8,317 nucleotides of DNA, from the NCBI GenBank assembly GCA_964625125.1, contig CAZVAP010000031.1, positions 1 to 8,317 on the forward strand. Reading direction: 5' to 3'. Origin of the DNA: CAZVAP01 sp964625125. Its GTDB lineage: Bacteria; Patescibacteriota; Gracilibacteria; Absconditabacterales; Absconditicoccaceae. The notes beneath the pieces are model-generated. The model searched no databases and was not told the DNA's origin. It saw only the letters and a program-made list of their open reading frames with translations. A program made the translations under genes and the position numbers. Below are positions 1 through 6,409 of this stretch, piece after piece; positions within the stretch are counted from its first letter, which is position 1; the number at the start of each line of letters is the position of its first letter.

Positions 1-59
1 CTGGATAGAGCAGCGGCCTTCTAAGCCGAAGGTCATAGGTTCGAATCCTATCGGGCGTA
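1..59 (+). tRNA. tRNA-Arg(UCU), 5' end cut off by window
   Basis: The T arm (ATAGG-TTCGAAT-CCTAT) and the 3' acceptor strand CGGGCGT with discriminator A59 are intact. The anticodon loop CTTCTAA gives anticodon UCU at 20-22. The 5' acceptor strand and part of the D arm lie before the window. CCA is not encoded, since TTT follows the discriminator. This tRNA reads AGA and AGG, the only arginine codons I find in the genes of this window. Confidence 0.93.
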
Positions 60-67
60 TTTTCTAT

Positions 68-141
68 GCTCCTATCGTCTAGTGGTCTAGGACGCCTGCC
101 TCTCACGCAGGAGGTCGCGGGTTCGAATCCCGCTAGGAGTG
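68..141 (+). tRNA. tRNA-Glu(CUC)
   Basis: A full cloverleaf can be drawn: acceptor GCTCCTA paired with TAGGAGT (a G-U closing pair at 68/140), anticodon stem CCTGC/GCAGG, loop CTCTCAC with anticodon CUC at 102-104, T arm CGGG-TTCGAAT-CCCG, discriminator G141. CCA is not encoded. It reads GAG; GAA-rich genes such as these would need a second tRNA-Glu(UUC) elsewhere. Only 21 nt separate its 3' end from the infC start, with no terminator between. Confidence 0.95.
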
Positions 142-162
142 ATTTATTACATACTTAAATAT

Positions 163-696
163 ATGGTTAAATCTAATCAAGATAGAGAAAAAGTATATGT
201 TAATGAGGCTATAAAGGCATTTAATGTGTTATTGTTAGATGAAAATTGAGAGAAATTGGGTGTAGTATCGAGAAATGAAGCTTTGCAAAAAGCTCAAGAG
301 GCGTGATTAGATTTGGTTCAGGTTTGATATAATTGAAAAGATAAAATATCTATTTGTAAGATTATTGACTACTGAAAGTATCAATATCAATTAAAGAAGA
401 AAGAAAAGGAAAAGAAGAAGAATCAAAAAAGTAAGTGATTGAAGGAAATTAAGTTATCTTATGGAATAGAGGAGAACGATTTGAAATTAAAAATCGAAAA
501 GGCAAAGGAGTTGTTACAAAAGGGTTATTGAGTTAGATTTATCTTAAGATTAAGATGAAGAGAAAATATCTTTAAAGAGCAATCTAAAGAAAAATTACAA
601 TATGTAGTTGAGCAATTAAAAGATTATTGAAAAAGTTGATGAATTAAGGAGGAGGGAAAGTGATTATCATTGGTTTTATTTGCTAAGTTGAAGTAA
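163..696 (+). CDS. infC: Translation initiation factor IF-3 (UGA = Gly)
   Basis: IF-3 binds the 30S subunit, keeps 50S away and monitors start-codon and initiator-tRNA pairing. Read with UGA as glycine the gene is 177 aa, normal for the family. The N-domain begins VNEAI and continues with ENGEKLGVVS (about residues 27-36). The hallmark CKIIDYGKY follows, then a Lys-rich linker, then the C-domain with KEIKLSYGIEENDLKLK and RLRGRE. Twelve of its sixteen glycines are TGA, so no long standard-code ORF exists. The start is an ordinary ATG placed at the usual distance before the NEAI motif, not the rare AUU found in E. coli infC. No Shine-Dalgarno sequence is visible. It heads the classic infC-rpmI-rplT group and closely follows tRNA-Glu. 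Confidence 0.97.
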
Positions 697-700
697 TTTA

Positions 701-895
701 ATGTCTAGAATCAAAACTCATTCAGGTGCTAAAAAAAGATTTAAGATAACAAAAAATTGAAAAATTATTCATAAAAAGCAATGAAAAAGTCATTTATTGA
801 TGAATAAGCAAAAAGCACATAGAAGATTTCCTTATGGAAAAGTATTAGATGAGGTTGAAAATAAAAGAATTAAAGCTTTATTTCCTAATGGATAG
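701..895 (+). CDS. rpmI: Large-subunit ribosomal protein L35
   Basis: This is a small basic 50S protein of 64 aa, the normal length. The family pattern KTHSGAKKRFKIT at the N-terminus is followed by NGK, HKKQGKSHLL and KAHRR. UGA encodes Gly at residues 20 and 28, both at positions where L35 proteins carry glycine. It starts 4 nt after infC and ends with TAG, 8 nt before rplT, so it is translated from the same mRNA. Confidence 0.96.
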
Positions 896-903
896 TATAT
901 TAA

Positions 904-1248
904 ATGGTTAGAGTAACAAACGGGTTAGTGAGACATGCAAGACATAAAAAATTTAGAAAATTAGCAAAAGGTTTTAGATTAGGTAGAAAAAATGTATATA
1001 AGCAAGTAAGATTAGCTTTGATAAAAAAAGGTCAGCATGAATATAGAAATAGAAAAGAAAAGAAAAGAGATTTTAGGAGGTTATGGATTGAAAGATTGTC
1101 TGCAGCATGTAGAGAAAAAGGATTAAAATATTCTCAATTTATTAATGCTTTATATAACCAAAGAGTTTTGTTAAATAGAAAGGTATTATCAAATATAGCT
1201 ATTGTATTTCCTCAAGTTTTTGATAAAATAGTGGAAGAGGTAAAATAA
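904..1248 (+). CDS. rplT: Large-subunit ribosomal protein L20
   Basis: L20 is a 23S rRNA-binding assembly protein of the 50S subunit. At 114 aa it is the usual length. RHARHKKFRKLAKGFR, the KRDFRRLWIERL helix, YSQFINAL and NRKVLSNIA match the family across the whole protein. None of its five glycines is encoded by TGA, unlike infC just upstream. In other bacteria L20 represses this operon by binding its mRNA; no such structure is evident in the 8-nt gap here. The start context is TATATTAAATGG with no Shine-Dalgarno sequence. Twenty-five nucleotides separate the stop from tRNA-Leu. Confidence 0.97.
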   Translation: MVRVTNGLVRHARHKKFRKLAKGFRLGRKNVYKQVRLALIKKGQHEYRNRKEKKRDFRRLWIERLSAACREKGLKYSQFINALYNQRVLLNRKVLSNIAIVFPQVFDKIVEEVK

Positions 1249-1273
1249 TTAAATATATAAACTCCTCTTTTAT

Positions 1274-1357
1274 GCCAGGATGGCGGAACTGGTAGACGCA
1301 GCGGACTTAAAATCCGCCGGTCGTTTGACCGTGAGGGTTCGAGTCCCTCTCCTGGCA
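1274..1357 (+). tRNA. tRNA-Leu(UAA)
   Basis: This is an 84-nt class II tRNA. The acceptor GCCAGGA pairs with TCCTGGC, the D arm has GGTAGACGC, the anticodon stem is GCGGA/TCCGC and the loop CTTAAAA gives anticodon UAA at 1308-1310. A variable arm (about CGGTCGTTTGACCG) precedes the T arm GAGGG-TTCGAGT-CCCTC; the discriminator is A1357. CCA is not encoded. It reads UUA and UUG, the dominant leucine codons here. Confidence 0.96.
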
Positions 1358-1368
1358 TTTTATTAGTT

Positions 1369-1426
1369 ATTTTAAACTGCTTAAATATATGTTGTGGCTG
1401 GAATGTATATTTAAGTAGCTTAAAAT
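1369..1426 (+). promoter_or_regulatory. Long hairpin between tRNA-Leu and rpsU
   Basis: The left arm 1369-1389 and right arm 1406-1426 pair as 7 bp (ATTTTAA/TTAAAAT), one A-C mismatch, then 13 bp (CTGCTTAAATATA/TATATTTAAGTAG) with one G-U, extendable by two wobble pairs. The loop holds GGCTGG, GC-rich against its surroundings. No T-tract follows, so it is not a classical intrinsic terminator. An ATG at 1389-1391 opens a nine-codon ORF ending TAG at 1416-1418, fully inside the hairpin. It could be a 3' processing or stability element for the tRNA transcript, an rpsU leader or a small RNA. The pairing is plain in the sequence; the role is unknown. Confidence 0.45.
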
Positions 1427-1432
1427 GCTAGT

Positions 1433-1446
1433 TTATAATTTATAAT
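1433..1446 (+). promoter_or_regulatory. Tandem TATAAT boxes upstream of rpsU (candidate -10)
   Basis: TTATAAT occurs twice back to back (1433-1439, 1440-1446), matching the sigma-70 -10 consensus. No good -35 hexamer lies 16-18 bp upstream, where the hairpin's right arm sits. If used, transcription would begin about 8-15 nt before the rpsU ATG, giving a very short leader. In sequence this AT-rich the match may be chance. Confidence 0.25.
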
Positions 1447-1461
1447 TAACTTATTATATTA

Positions 1462-1722
1462 ATGGGATTTGTAGTATGGAGAGCTGGAGATTTAAATACT
1501 AATGAAAGGATGATTTCTTTTTATAAAAAAGAGTTATGGGCTTCAGGTATTATTGAAACTGCTAAATTACAAAATCATTATGGTACAAAATATTATAGAA
1601 GATTAAAATTTAAAAACCCATCAGGTAGATTAAAAAGAAGAATTAAAGCTTTAGTTTCTCATGCTTATAGGACTAAGAGAAAAGAATATGAGACAAAAGC
1701 TCAATTAGGTGCTAGAATATAG
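1462..1722 (+). CDS. rpsU: Probable small-subunit ribosomal protein S21
   Basis: This is an 86-aa, strongly basic protein. It shows the S21 layout: an N-terminal helix (NERMISFYKKELWASGII) comparable to the S21 segment preceding GI, then a Tyr/Arg-rich stretch and KNPSGRLKRR, resembling the KPSERRKRK-type segment of S21. A C-terminal extension of about 20 residues makes it longer than the common 55-70 aa. S21 sits near the 3' end of 16S rRNA, by the anti-Shine-Dalgarno sequence, and helps initiation. No TGA codons occur; two TGG codons show that Trp keeps its normal codon. The start context TATATTAATGG lacks a Shine-Dalgarno sequence. The assignment rests on pattern and operon context and is less certain than its neighbours. 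Confidence 0.62.
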   Translation: MGFVVWRAGDLNTNERMISFYKKELWASGIIETAKLQNHYGTKYYRRLKFKNPSGRLKRRIKALVSHAYRTKRKEYETKAQLGARI

Positions 1723-1752
1723 TAATTTAAATTTTTAAAAAAGGTTAATACA

Positions 1753-2076
1753 ATGTATGCTGTTATTGAATTGAAAGGTCATCAATGGATTGTTAAAGAA
1801 GGTGATAAAATAGATGTTGATAATGTTAATTTAAATGAAGGTGAAACTTTAAAGGCTGATAAAATTCTGTTGGCTTTTGATGAAAATCAAGAGAATATAA
1901 AAATAGGAAAACCATATTTAGATTGAGAAGTTGTATTAAAAGTAGAGGAAAATTATAAAGATAAAAAAATTTATGTAAAAAAATTTAAAAACAAAATTAG
2001 AGCAGATAGAAACTCTAAATGAAAATGATTTAGAGCTCACAAGTCTAGATTAGTAGTAGAGAAAGTAGCTTTATAA
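1753..2076 (+). CDS. rplU: Large-subunit ribosomal protein L21
   Basis: L21 is a 50S protein that binds 23S rRNA near L20. It is 107 aa, the usual size. MYAVIELKGHQWIVKEGD is the family N-terminus, IGKPYLDGEVV the central motif, and KKFKNKIRADRNSKGKGFRAHKSRL the basic RNA-binding C-terminal part. UGA encodes Gly at residues 58, 90 and 92. AAGG at 1741-1744, 8 nt before the ATG, is one of the few Shine-Dalgarno-like strings in the window. rpmA (L27), the usual partner of rplU, does not follow; infA does, after 16 nt. Confidence 0.93.
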
Positions 2077-2092
2077 TTAATAAATTTGTTAT

Positions 2093-2308
2093 ATGGCAAA
2101 GGATACAGGTATTGTAATGGAATGAACAGTAGAAAAAATAGCTGGTGGAGGAACATATATAGTAGTGTTAGAATGATGATTAAAAGTTCATGCTAAACCT
2201 AAAGGAAAATTAACAAGAATGAAAATTAAAATTTTACCTTGAGATAAAGTTCAGGTTCAGCTTAATGAAGTTGATCCAACAAAAGGTTATATAGTATATA
2301 GGTTATAA
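2093..2308 (+). CDS. infA: Translation initiation factor IF-1
   Basis: IF-1 is an OB-fold protein that occupies the ribosomal A site during initiation. At 71 aa it has normal length. [33 protein letters not shown] and [10 protein letters not shown] reproduce the family pattern. UGA encodes Gly at residues 11, 28, 29 and 50; position 50 is the glycine of the near-universal PGD motif. It starts the infA-rpmJ-rpsM-rpsK-rpsD-rpoA-rplQ block common to most bacteria. Confidence 0.97.
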
Positions 2309-2331
2309 TTTATTTGTGTTATTTATTAACT

Positions 2332-2445
2332 ATGAAAGTTAGATCTTCTGTTAAAAAAATGTGTAAGGATTGTAAGATTATTAGAAGAAAAGGTGTTGTA
2401 AGAGTTATTTGTTCTAATCCTAAACATAAGCAAAGACAAGGATAG
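2332..2445 (+). CDS. rpmJ: Large-subunit ribosomal protein L36 (zinc-ribbon form)
   Basis: This 37-aa protein reads [20 protein letters not shown] at its start, the canonical L36 beginning. The zinc ligands are Cys11, Cys14, Cys27 and a His near residue 32 (NPKHKQRQG), so this is the metal-binding C+ type. It contains no UGA codon and ends with TAG. It stands in its standard place between infA and rpsM. Confidence 0.97.
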   Translation: MKVRSSVKKMCKDCKIIRRKGVVRVICSNPKHKQRQG

Positions 2446-2478
2446 TAAAATTTATACTTTAAATGATTAAAATATAGG

Positions 2479-2910
2479 ATGTTTAGATTATTGGGTAATA
2501 TGTTGCCAGATAATAAGGCAATAGGTATAGCTTTAACTTATATTTATGGTATAGGTCAATCAAGATCTAAAGAAATTTGTACTCAAGTTGTGCTTGGTGA
2601 ATTTAAAAAGTTTAAAGATATGACAAAAGAAGAACAACAAAAAGTAATGGATTTCTTTAATAAAAAAGTAAAAGACCTAACTGACGAAGAAGAAAAAAAA
2701 ATATCAGATATAGTTAGAACTTATACCTTAGAAAATGATTTAAGAAGAGAGGTTGCTTCTAATATTAAAAGATTGAAAGAATTGAAAACTTGGAGAGGTA
2801 TGAGACATGCATTATGATTGCCAGTTAGAGGTCAGCAAACTAAAACAAATGCTAAAACAGCAAAAAGATTGTTGGGTAGATCAAGAGTTAGACCAACACT
2901 TAAAAAATAA
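2479..2910 (+). CDS. rpsM: Small-subunit ribosomal protein S13, with an insertion
   Basis: S13 lies in the 30S head and contacts P-site tRNA and the 50S bridge B1. NKAIGIALTYIYGIGQSRSKEI, DLRREVASNIKRLKEL and RGMRHALGLPVRGQQTKTNA are family landmarks. The glycine of HALGLPVRGQ (residue 113) is encoded by TGA at 2815-2817, strong evidence for UGA = Gly. The protein is 143 aa against about 115-125 usual. Roughly 19 extra residues lie between KEI and DLRREV, where FKDMTKEEQQKVM (45-57) and VKDLTDEEEKKIS (64-76) look like an internal duplication. The C-terminal tail is also a few residues longer and lacks the usual RKGPRK ending. The ATG follows rpmJ by 33 nt. Confidence 0.96.
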
Positions 2911-2923
2911 TTTTAGAATCTTT

Positions 2924-2940
2924 AATATAATTAAATGGCT
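2924..2940 (+). promoter_or_regulatory. AT-rich start context of rpsK, identical to that of rpsI
   Basis: The 17-nt string AATATAATTAAATGGCT spans the rpsK start and recurs unchanged at the rpsI start (5912-5928). Near variants precede rplT (TATATTAAATGG) and rpsU (TATATTAATGG). There is no Shine-Dalgarno sequence. It may be a translation-start context or a -10-like element. Confidence 0.35.
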
Positions 2941-3330
2941 GCTAAGAAAAAAACTACAGCAAAAAAGAAAAAAAATATTAAAATTTCTTACTGATTGTTA
3001 CATGTGCAAACTACACCAAATAATACAATTGTTACTCTTACAGATGAAAATGGTAATAAAGTATTAGGTGGTGGTACAGGATTAGTTGGTTATAAAGGTT
3101 CAAAACAATCAACTCCTTATGCTGCAGAAGTTTTAACAAAAGAAATTTTAAGTCAAGCTAAACAATATGGCTTAACTCAACTTGGTATTATTTTTAAGTG
3201 AACTGGTTTATCAAGAGATTGAGTTTTTAAAGCTATTAATGATTTAGGAGGTATTGATATTATGTTTATTAAAGAAGCTACTCCTATCCAGTTTGGTGGT
3301 TGTAAAAGATTTAGACCAAGAAGAATATAG
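2935..3330 (+). CDS. rpsK: Small-subunit ribosomal protein S11
   Basis: S11 forms part of the 30S platform beside the mRNA exit channel. At 131 aa it is normal length. After a Lys-rich tail (AAKKKTTAKKKKN) come HVQTTPNNTIVTLTDENGN, GLVGYKGSKQSTPYAAE, IFKGTGLSRDGVFKAI, and CKRFRPRRI at the C-terminus. UGA encodes Gly at residues 20, 89 and 96; the last two lie in the conserved GxGxGR-equivalent loop of S11. A standard-code ORF beginning at 2995 is only an internal fragment of this gene. Stop is TAG. Confidence 0.97.
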
Positions 3331-3369
3331 TAGCTATTTTTTATTATTTAGATAATAATTGATATTTTA

Positions 3370-3981
3370 ATGAGATATACAGGTCCAAAGTTTAAACTTT
3401 GTAGGAGAGAAGGTATTAACTTATTTGGAGTACCTAAATATGATGTTAGAAAAAGAAGAAAATTGCCTGGTCAACATGGTGATAAAATGCCTAGATTATC
3501 AGAATATGGAAAATTATTGAGAAATAAGCAGGTATTAAAAAGACTTTATCAGATGTCAGAAAAACAATTTAAAAGATTTGTAACAGATATTGCTGCTAAA
3601 TATTCTAAAACTAAAGGTATTGACCATGATAAGGCTGTAAAAATTATCTTGGAAAGAAGATTAGATTCTGTAATTTATAGAGCAGGATTGGCTAAAACTA
3701 TTATGCAAGCTAGACAAATGGTTACACATGGTCATTTCTTGTTAAATGGGAAAAAACATAATATTCCTTCTTATCTAGTTAAACCAGGTGATGTAATTGA
3801 ATTAAGAGAAAAATTAAAAACTTCTCCATTATATGAAAATGTAGATACATCAAGAAAGGTTCCATCTTATTTGAAAGTAAATGTTGCAGATAAAAAAGTA
3901 GAGGTTATAGATATGCCAAGAGATGAAGAAATAAATGTTCCAGCTGATGTATTGAAAGTAATCGAATTCTATGCTAGATAA
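3370..3981 (+). CDS. rpsD: Small-subunit ribosomal protein S4 (zinc-free type)
   Basis: S4 nucleates 30S assembly by binding the 5' domain of 16S rRNA. At 203 aa it is full length. MRYTGPKFKLCRREG and KLPGQHG mark the N-terminal domain. The S4 RNA-binding domain runs from about ERRLDSVIYRAGLAKTIMQA through VTHGHFLLNGKKHNIPSY to KPGDVIEL. It has a single cysteine (Cys11), so it is the C- form without the N-terminal zinc site. In many bacteria S4 represses this operon through a leader pseudoknot; I cannot identify such a fold here. No TGA codon occurs, making it one of five UGA-free genes in the window. Confidence 0.98.
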   Translation: MRYTGPKFKLCRREGINLFGVPKYDVRKRRKLPGQHGDKMPRLSEYGKLLRNKQVLKRLYQMSEKQFKRFVTDIAAKYSKTKGIDHDKAVKIILERRLDSVIYRAGLAKTIMQARQMVTHGHFLLNGKKHNIPSYLVKPGDVIELREKLKTSPLYENVDTSRKVPSYLKVNVADKKVEVIDMPRDEEINVPADVLKVIEFYAR

Positions 3982-4008
3982 TTTATTTTATTTTCTGCAC
4001 TTATTAAC

Positions 4009-5016
4009 ATGCTAGATATTCAAAAGTTTCTTGGAAAGCCACAAATTAAGGTTTTACAAGAAGGTAATGTAACAAAATTTACTTATTGACCACTTCCTGC
4101 AGGTATAGGTCATAGTTTATGAAATTTGTTGAGAAGAACTATTCTTGCTTATAATCCTGCTATTTCTGTAACTGGATTAAAAATAGCTGGTGTTCCTCAT
4201 GAGTATTATACTGTAGATGGATTAAAAGAATCTATATTACAAGTTATGCTTAATTTTAAGGATTTAAGGTTTTATGGTGATTTGCCTGAAAATCCTTTGT
4301 GGGTAACAAAAAAATTTAAAGGAATTGGTAAATATACTGTAAAAGATTTAGATTTGCCTGCTGGTGTTGAAATATTAACAGATGATGCTTATTTGTTTGA
4401 GATTACAGATCCAAATTTAGAGCTTGAAATTTCTTATAGGTTAGAAAAGTGATATAGATATCTTTCATTAACAGAATTAAAGAAAAGAGAAGATGAACAA
4501 AAAGAATCTGAAGCTGGTTCAGATGTTGGTTTATTGTTAATTGATAATGATTTTAAGATAGTAAAGTCAGTATCTTATACTGTTGAAGAGGTTATGGAAG
4601 ACTTTACAGCAGAACCAAATGATTATATAGAACTAAAAATAGAACCTATTTCTACAAAAGTTAATCCTAAGGATTTGGTATCATTTGCAGCAGAGGTATC
4701 TATTTCTTATCTTAAAATGTTTATTTTCCCTGATTCATACATTGATGAATCTTTATTAATTGATGTAGATGAATTAGAAGATACTTCTGCTAAAGAAGTA
4801 GAAATTCAAGAAATAAAGAAAACTCCTATTGATTCATTAACTTGATTAAGTGAGAGATCAAGGAATGCTTTGATTAAAAATAATATTGAGTTTGTAGAAG
4901 ATTTAGTAAAATTAACTAAATCAGAATTATTATCTATGAAAGGTGTAGGTAAAAAAGCTATTGATGAAATAGAAGCTGCTTTGGAAAGGGAAGGAAAATC
5001 TTTAGGTTCTAAGTAA
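4009..5016 (+). CDS. rpoA: DNA-directed RNA polymerase subunit alpha
   Basis: This is the assembly-platform subunit of RNA polymerase. At 335 aa it has the usual two-domain size. In the N-terminal domain YGPLPAGIGHSLGNLLRRT corresponds to the conserved GxGHTLGNxLRR segment, and SVTGLKIAGVPHEYYTVDGLKE follows; UGA supplies Gly27 and Gly38. The C-terminal domain begins near residue 279 (SLTGLSERSRNALIK). Arg283 and Asn286 match the UP-element-contacting R265 and N268 of E. coli, and GVGKKAIDEIEAAL matches the second helix-hairpin-helix. UGA also encodes Gly148 and Gly279. Without recoding it splits into three pieces. Retention of the DNA-contact residues suggests promoters may still use A-tract UP elements. 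Confidence 0.98.
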
Positions 5017-5041
5017 ATTTTAGTTAGGTTATAATATAGAA

Positions 5042-5434
5042 ATGAGACATAATTATAATAAGTTTTTAGAGCTAAATACAGGTGTTCAGAAAAAATCGAA
5101 TGTTATTAGAAATATGTTAACATCTTTAGTACAACATAAAAGAGTTACTACTACACCTAAGAAAGCAAAAGTTTTAAAATATGAAGCAGAAAGGTTTTTT
5201 GCTAAATTAGTAAGGGTTTATAATAAATTTGAAAATAAAGAACATGCTTTAAGAGAAGTAAAAAGAATTATATTAGCAAATACTTTTGGATGAGATCCAA
5301 TTGTAAAGGTAGTATTAGAGGATAAACTTTTGCCTTATGTTGAAGAAAATAGAAAATCTTGATTTGTAAGATTATACAGAGTAGGTGTAAGAAAAGGTGA
5401 TAATGTAGAAAAAGTGATGGTGGAATTAATTTAA
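5042..5434 (+). CDS. rplQ: Large-subunit ribosomal protein L17
   Basis: L17 binds near the polypeptide exit on the 50S subunit. It is 130 aa. The start MRHNYNKFLELNTGVQKKSN fits the MRHRxxxxKLxRxxxHR pattern, followed by MLTSLVQHKRVTTTPKKAK and AERFFAKL. The C-terminal FVRLYRVGVRKGDNVEKVMVELI matches the GYTRIxKxGxRRGDAAxMAxIELV signature. UGA encodes Gly at 5291-5293 (next to a GGA codon) and at residue 107, just before FVRLYR. It follows rpoA by 25 nt, the standard order. Confidence 0.95.
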
Positions 5435-5459
5435 TTTATTTGGTAAATAGTATTTTATA

Positions 5460-5918
5460 ATGTTGAAGTATATAACAAAACCAGATTTAAATAAGACAGT
5501 TTGGGTTAGGCCTAGTTACTTGAAAGAAAATAGAAAATGGTATATAATAGATGCTACTGGTCAAACATTAGGTAAATTAGCAGTAAAAATAGCTAATTTA
5601 TTAACTTGAAAGGGTAAGTCTTATGTATGTGATTTTTGGGATTGTGGTGATTATGTAATAGTAGAAAATGTTGAAAAGATAAAAGTTACAGGTAAAAAGT
5701 TAACTGATAAGTTGTATAGAACTCATTCTGGTTATAAAGGTCATCTTAAAGAAATACCATTAGAAAGAATGTTACAAAAAAATCCAGAAAGAGTTATAAT
5801 GTTAGCAGTAAAAGGTATGTTGCCTAAAAACAAGTTAAGGAAAGAAAGATTAAAAAGATTAAAGTTATTTAAAGGTGCTATGAAAGGTTATGAACATTTA
5901 TCTCCTGAAAGAATATAA
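5460..5918 (+). CDS. rplM: Large-subunit ribosomal protein L13
   Basis: L13 is an early 50S assembly protein, here 152 aa. [28 protein letters not shown] is the N-terminal landmark (WxxIDAxGxxLGRLAxxIAxxLxGK), with UGA coding the Gly of LLTGK at residue 50. It continues with GDYVIVENVEKIKVTGKK, YRTHSGYKGHLKEIP, the helix PERVIMLAVKGMLPKNKLR and a C-terminal KLFKGAMKGYEH. About 15 extra residues precede VWVRP. TGG codons occur at natural Trp positions. It forms the usual pair with rpsI, 4 nt downstream, so the two are probably translationally coupled. Confidence 0.97.
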
Positions 5919-5928
5919 TTAAATGGCT
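5912..5928 (+). promoter_or_regulatory. AT-rich start context of rpsI, identical to that of rpsK
   Basis: This is the second copy of the 17-nt AATATAATTAAATGGCT. It contains the rplM stop codon (5916-5918) and the rpsI start (5923-5925). With no Shine-Dalgarno sequence, initiation at rpsI may depend on this context or on ribosomes ending rplM. Confidence 0.35.
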
Positions 5929-6351
5929 ACAAAGAAATTTTATTATGCAGTTGGTAGAAGGAAAACATCTACAGCAACAGCATATTTAACAAAAGGAAAT
6001 GGAAATATTTTGGTAAAAACTAAGTCTAAGGAAGAGTTTATTCCTATTGAAGAATTTTTTGCTGGTGAAGGTTCTCAAGATTTGTTAAAGGATGCACTAT
6101 ATGCATTTGGTATCCTTGGTGATAATGTTAGAAAAATGTTTGATATTACTTTGAAGGTAGAAGGTGGTGGTTTAAGAGGTCAAGCTGAAGCTATTAGATT
6201 AGCTATTGCAAGAGCTTTAGTAGAATTTAACCCAGATTATAGGGCTACTCTTAAACCATATGGTTTATTAAAAAGAGATCCAAGAGAAAAAGAAAGAAAG
6301 AAACCAGGTAAAAAGAAAGCTAGAAAATCTCCACAATGGAGTAAGAGATAG
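5923..6351 (+). CDS. rpsI: Small-subunit ribosomal protein S9
   Basis: S9 sits in the 30S head; its C-terminal tail touches P-site tRNA. The protein is 142 aa. YYAVGRRKTSTATAYL is the family N-terminus. The middle carries VEGGGLRGQAEAIRLAIARAL, corresponding to VxGGGxxGQAxAIRHGIARAL. The end reads KPGKKKARKSPQWSKR, preserving the terminal S-K-R whose arginine contacts tRNA. No UGA codon is used. It is the last gene of the operon; a strong terminator lies 16 nt past its TAG. Confidence 0.98.
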   Translation: MATKKFYYAVGRRKTSTATAYLTKGNGNILVKTKSKEEFIPIEEFFAGEGSQDLLKDALYAFGILGDNVRKMFDITLKVEGGGLRGQAEAIRLAIARALVEFNPDYRATLKPYGLLKRDPREKERKKPGKKKARKSPQWSKR

Positions 6352-6367
6352 TTTTTATTACTTAATT

Positions 6368-6392
6368 CTAGGTCTTCTGACCTAGTTTTTTT
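6368..6392 (+). terminator. Intrinsic terminator after rpsI
   Basis: A perfect 7-bp stem CTAGGTC/GACCTAG (6368-6374 and 6379-6385) with a TTCT tetraloop is followed directly by seven T (6386-6392). It ends the ribosomal operon. It is the only clear rho-independent terminator in the window. Confidence 0.92.
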
Positions 6393-6409
6393 ATATTTAA
6401 AAATATGGA

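Noticed and set aside
163..696. UGA read as tryptophan, as in Mycoplasma
   Set aside because: UGA falls at invariant glycines in many proteins, while TGG is used at tryptophan positions of L13, L21 and the M20 enzyme.
1369..1426. Intrinsic terminator for tRNA-Leu
   Set aside because: The stem is AT-rich and not followed by a T-tract, unlike the clear terminator at 6368-6392.
2807..3067. An 86-codon standard-code ORF across the rpsM/rpsK junction
   Set aside because: It lies in another frame over the real rpsM 3' end and rpsK 5' part, and its translation has no recognisable motif.
2995..3201. Separate short genes or pseudogene fragments within rpsK, rpoA, rplQ, rplM and the M20 gene
   Set aside because: These are pieces of single intact genes split only by UGA codons read as glycine.
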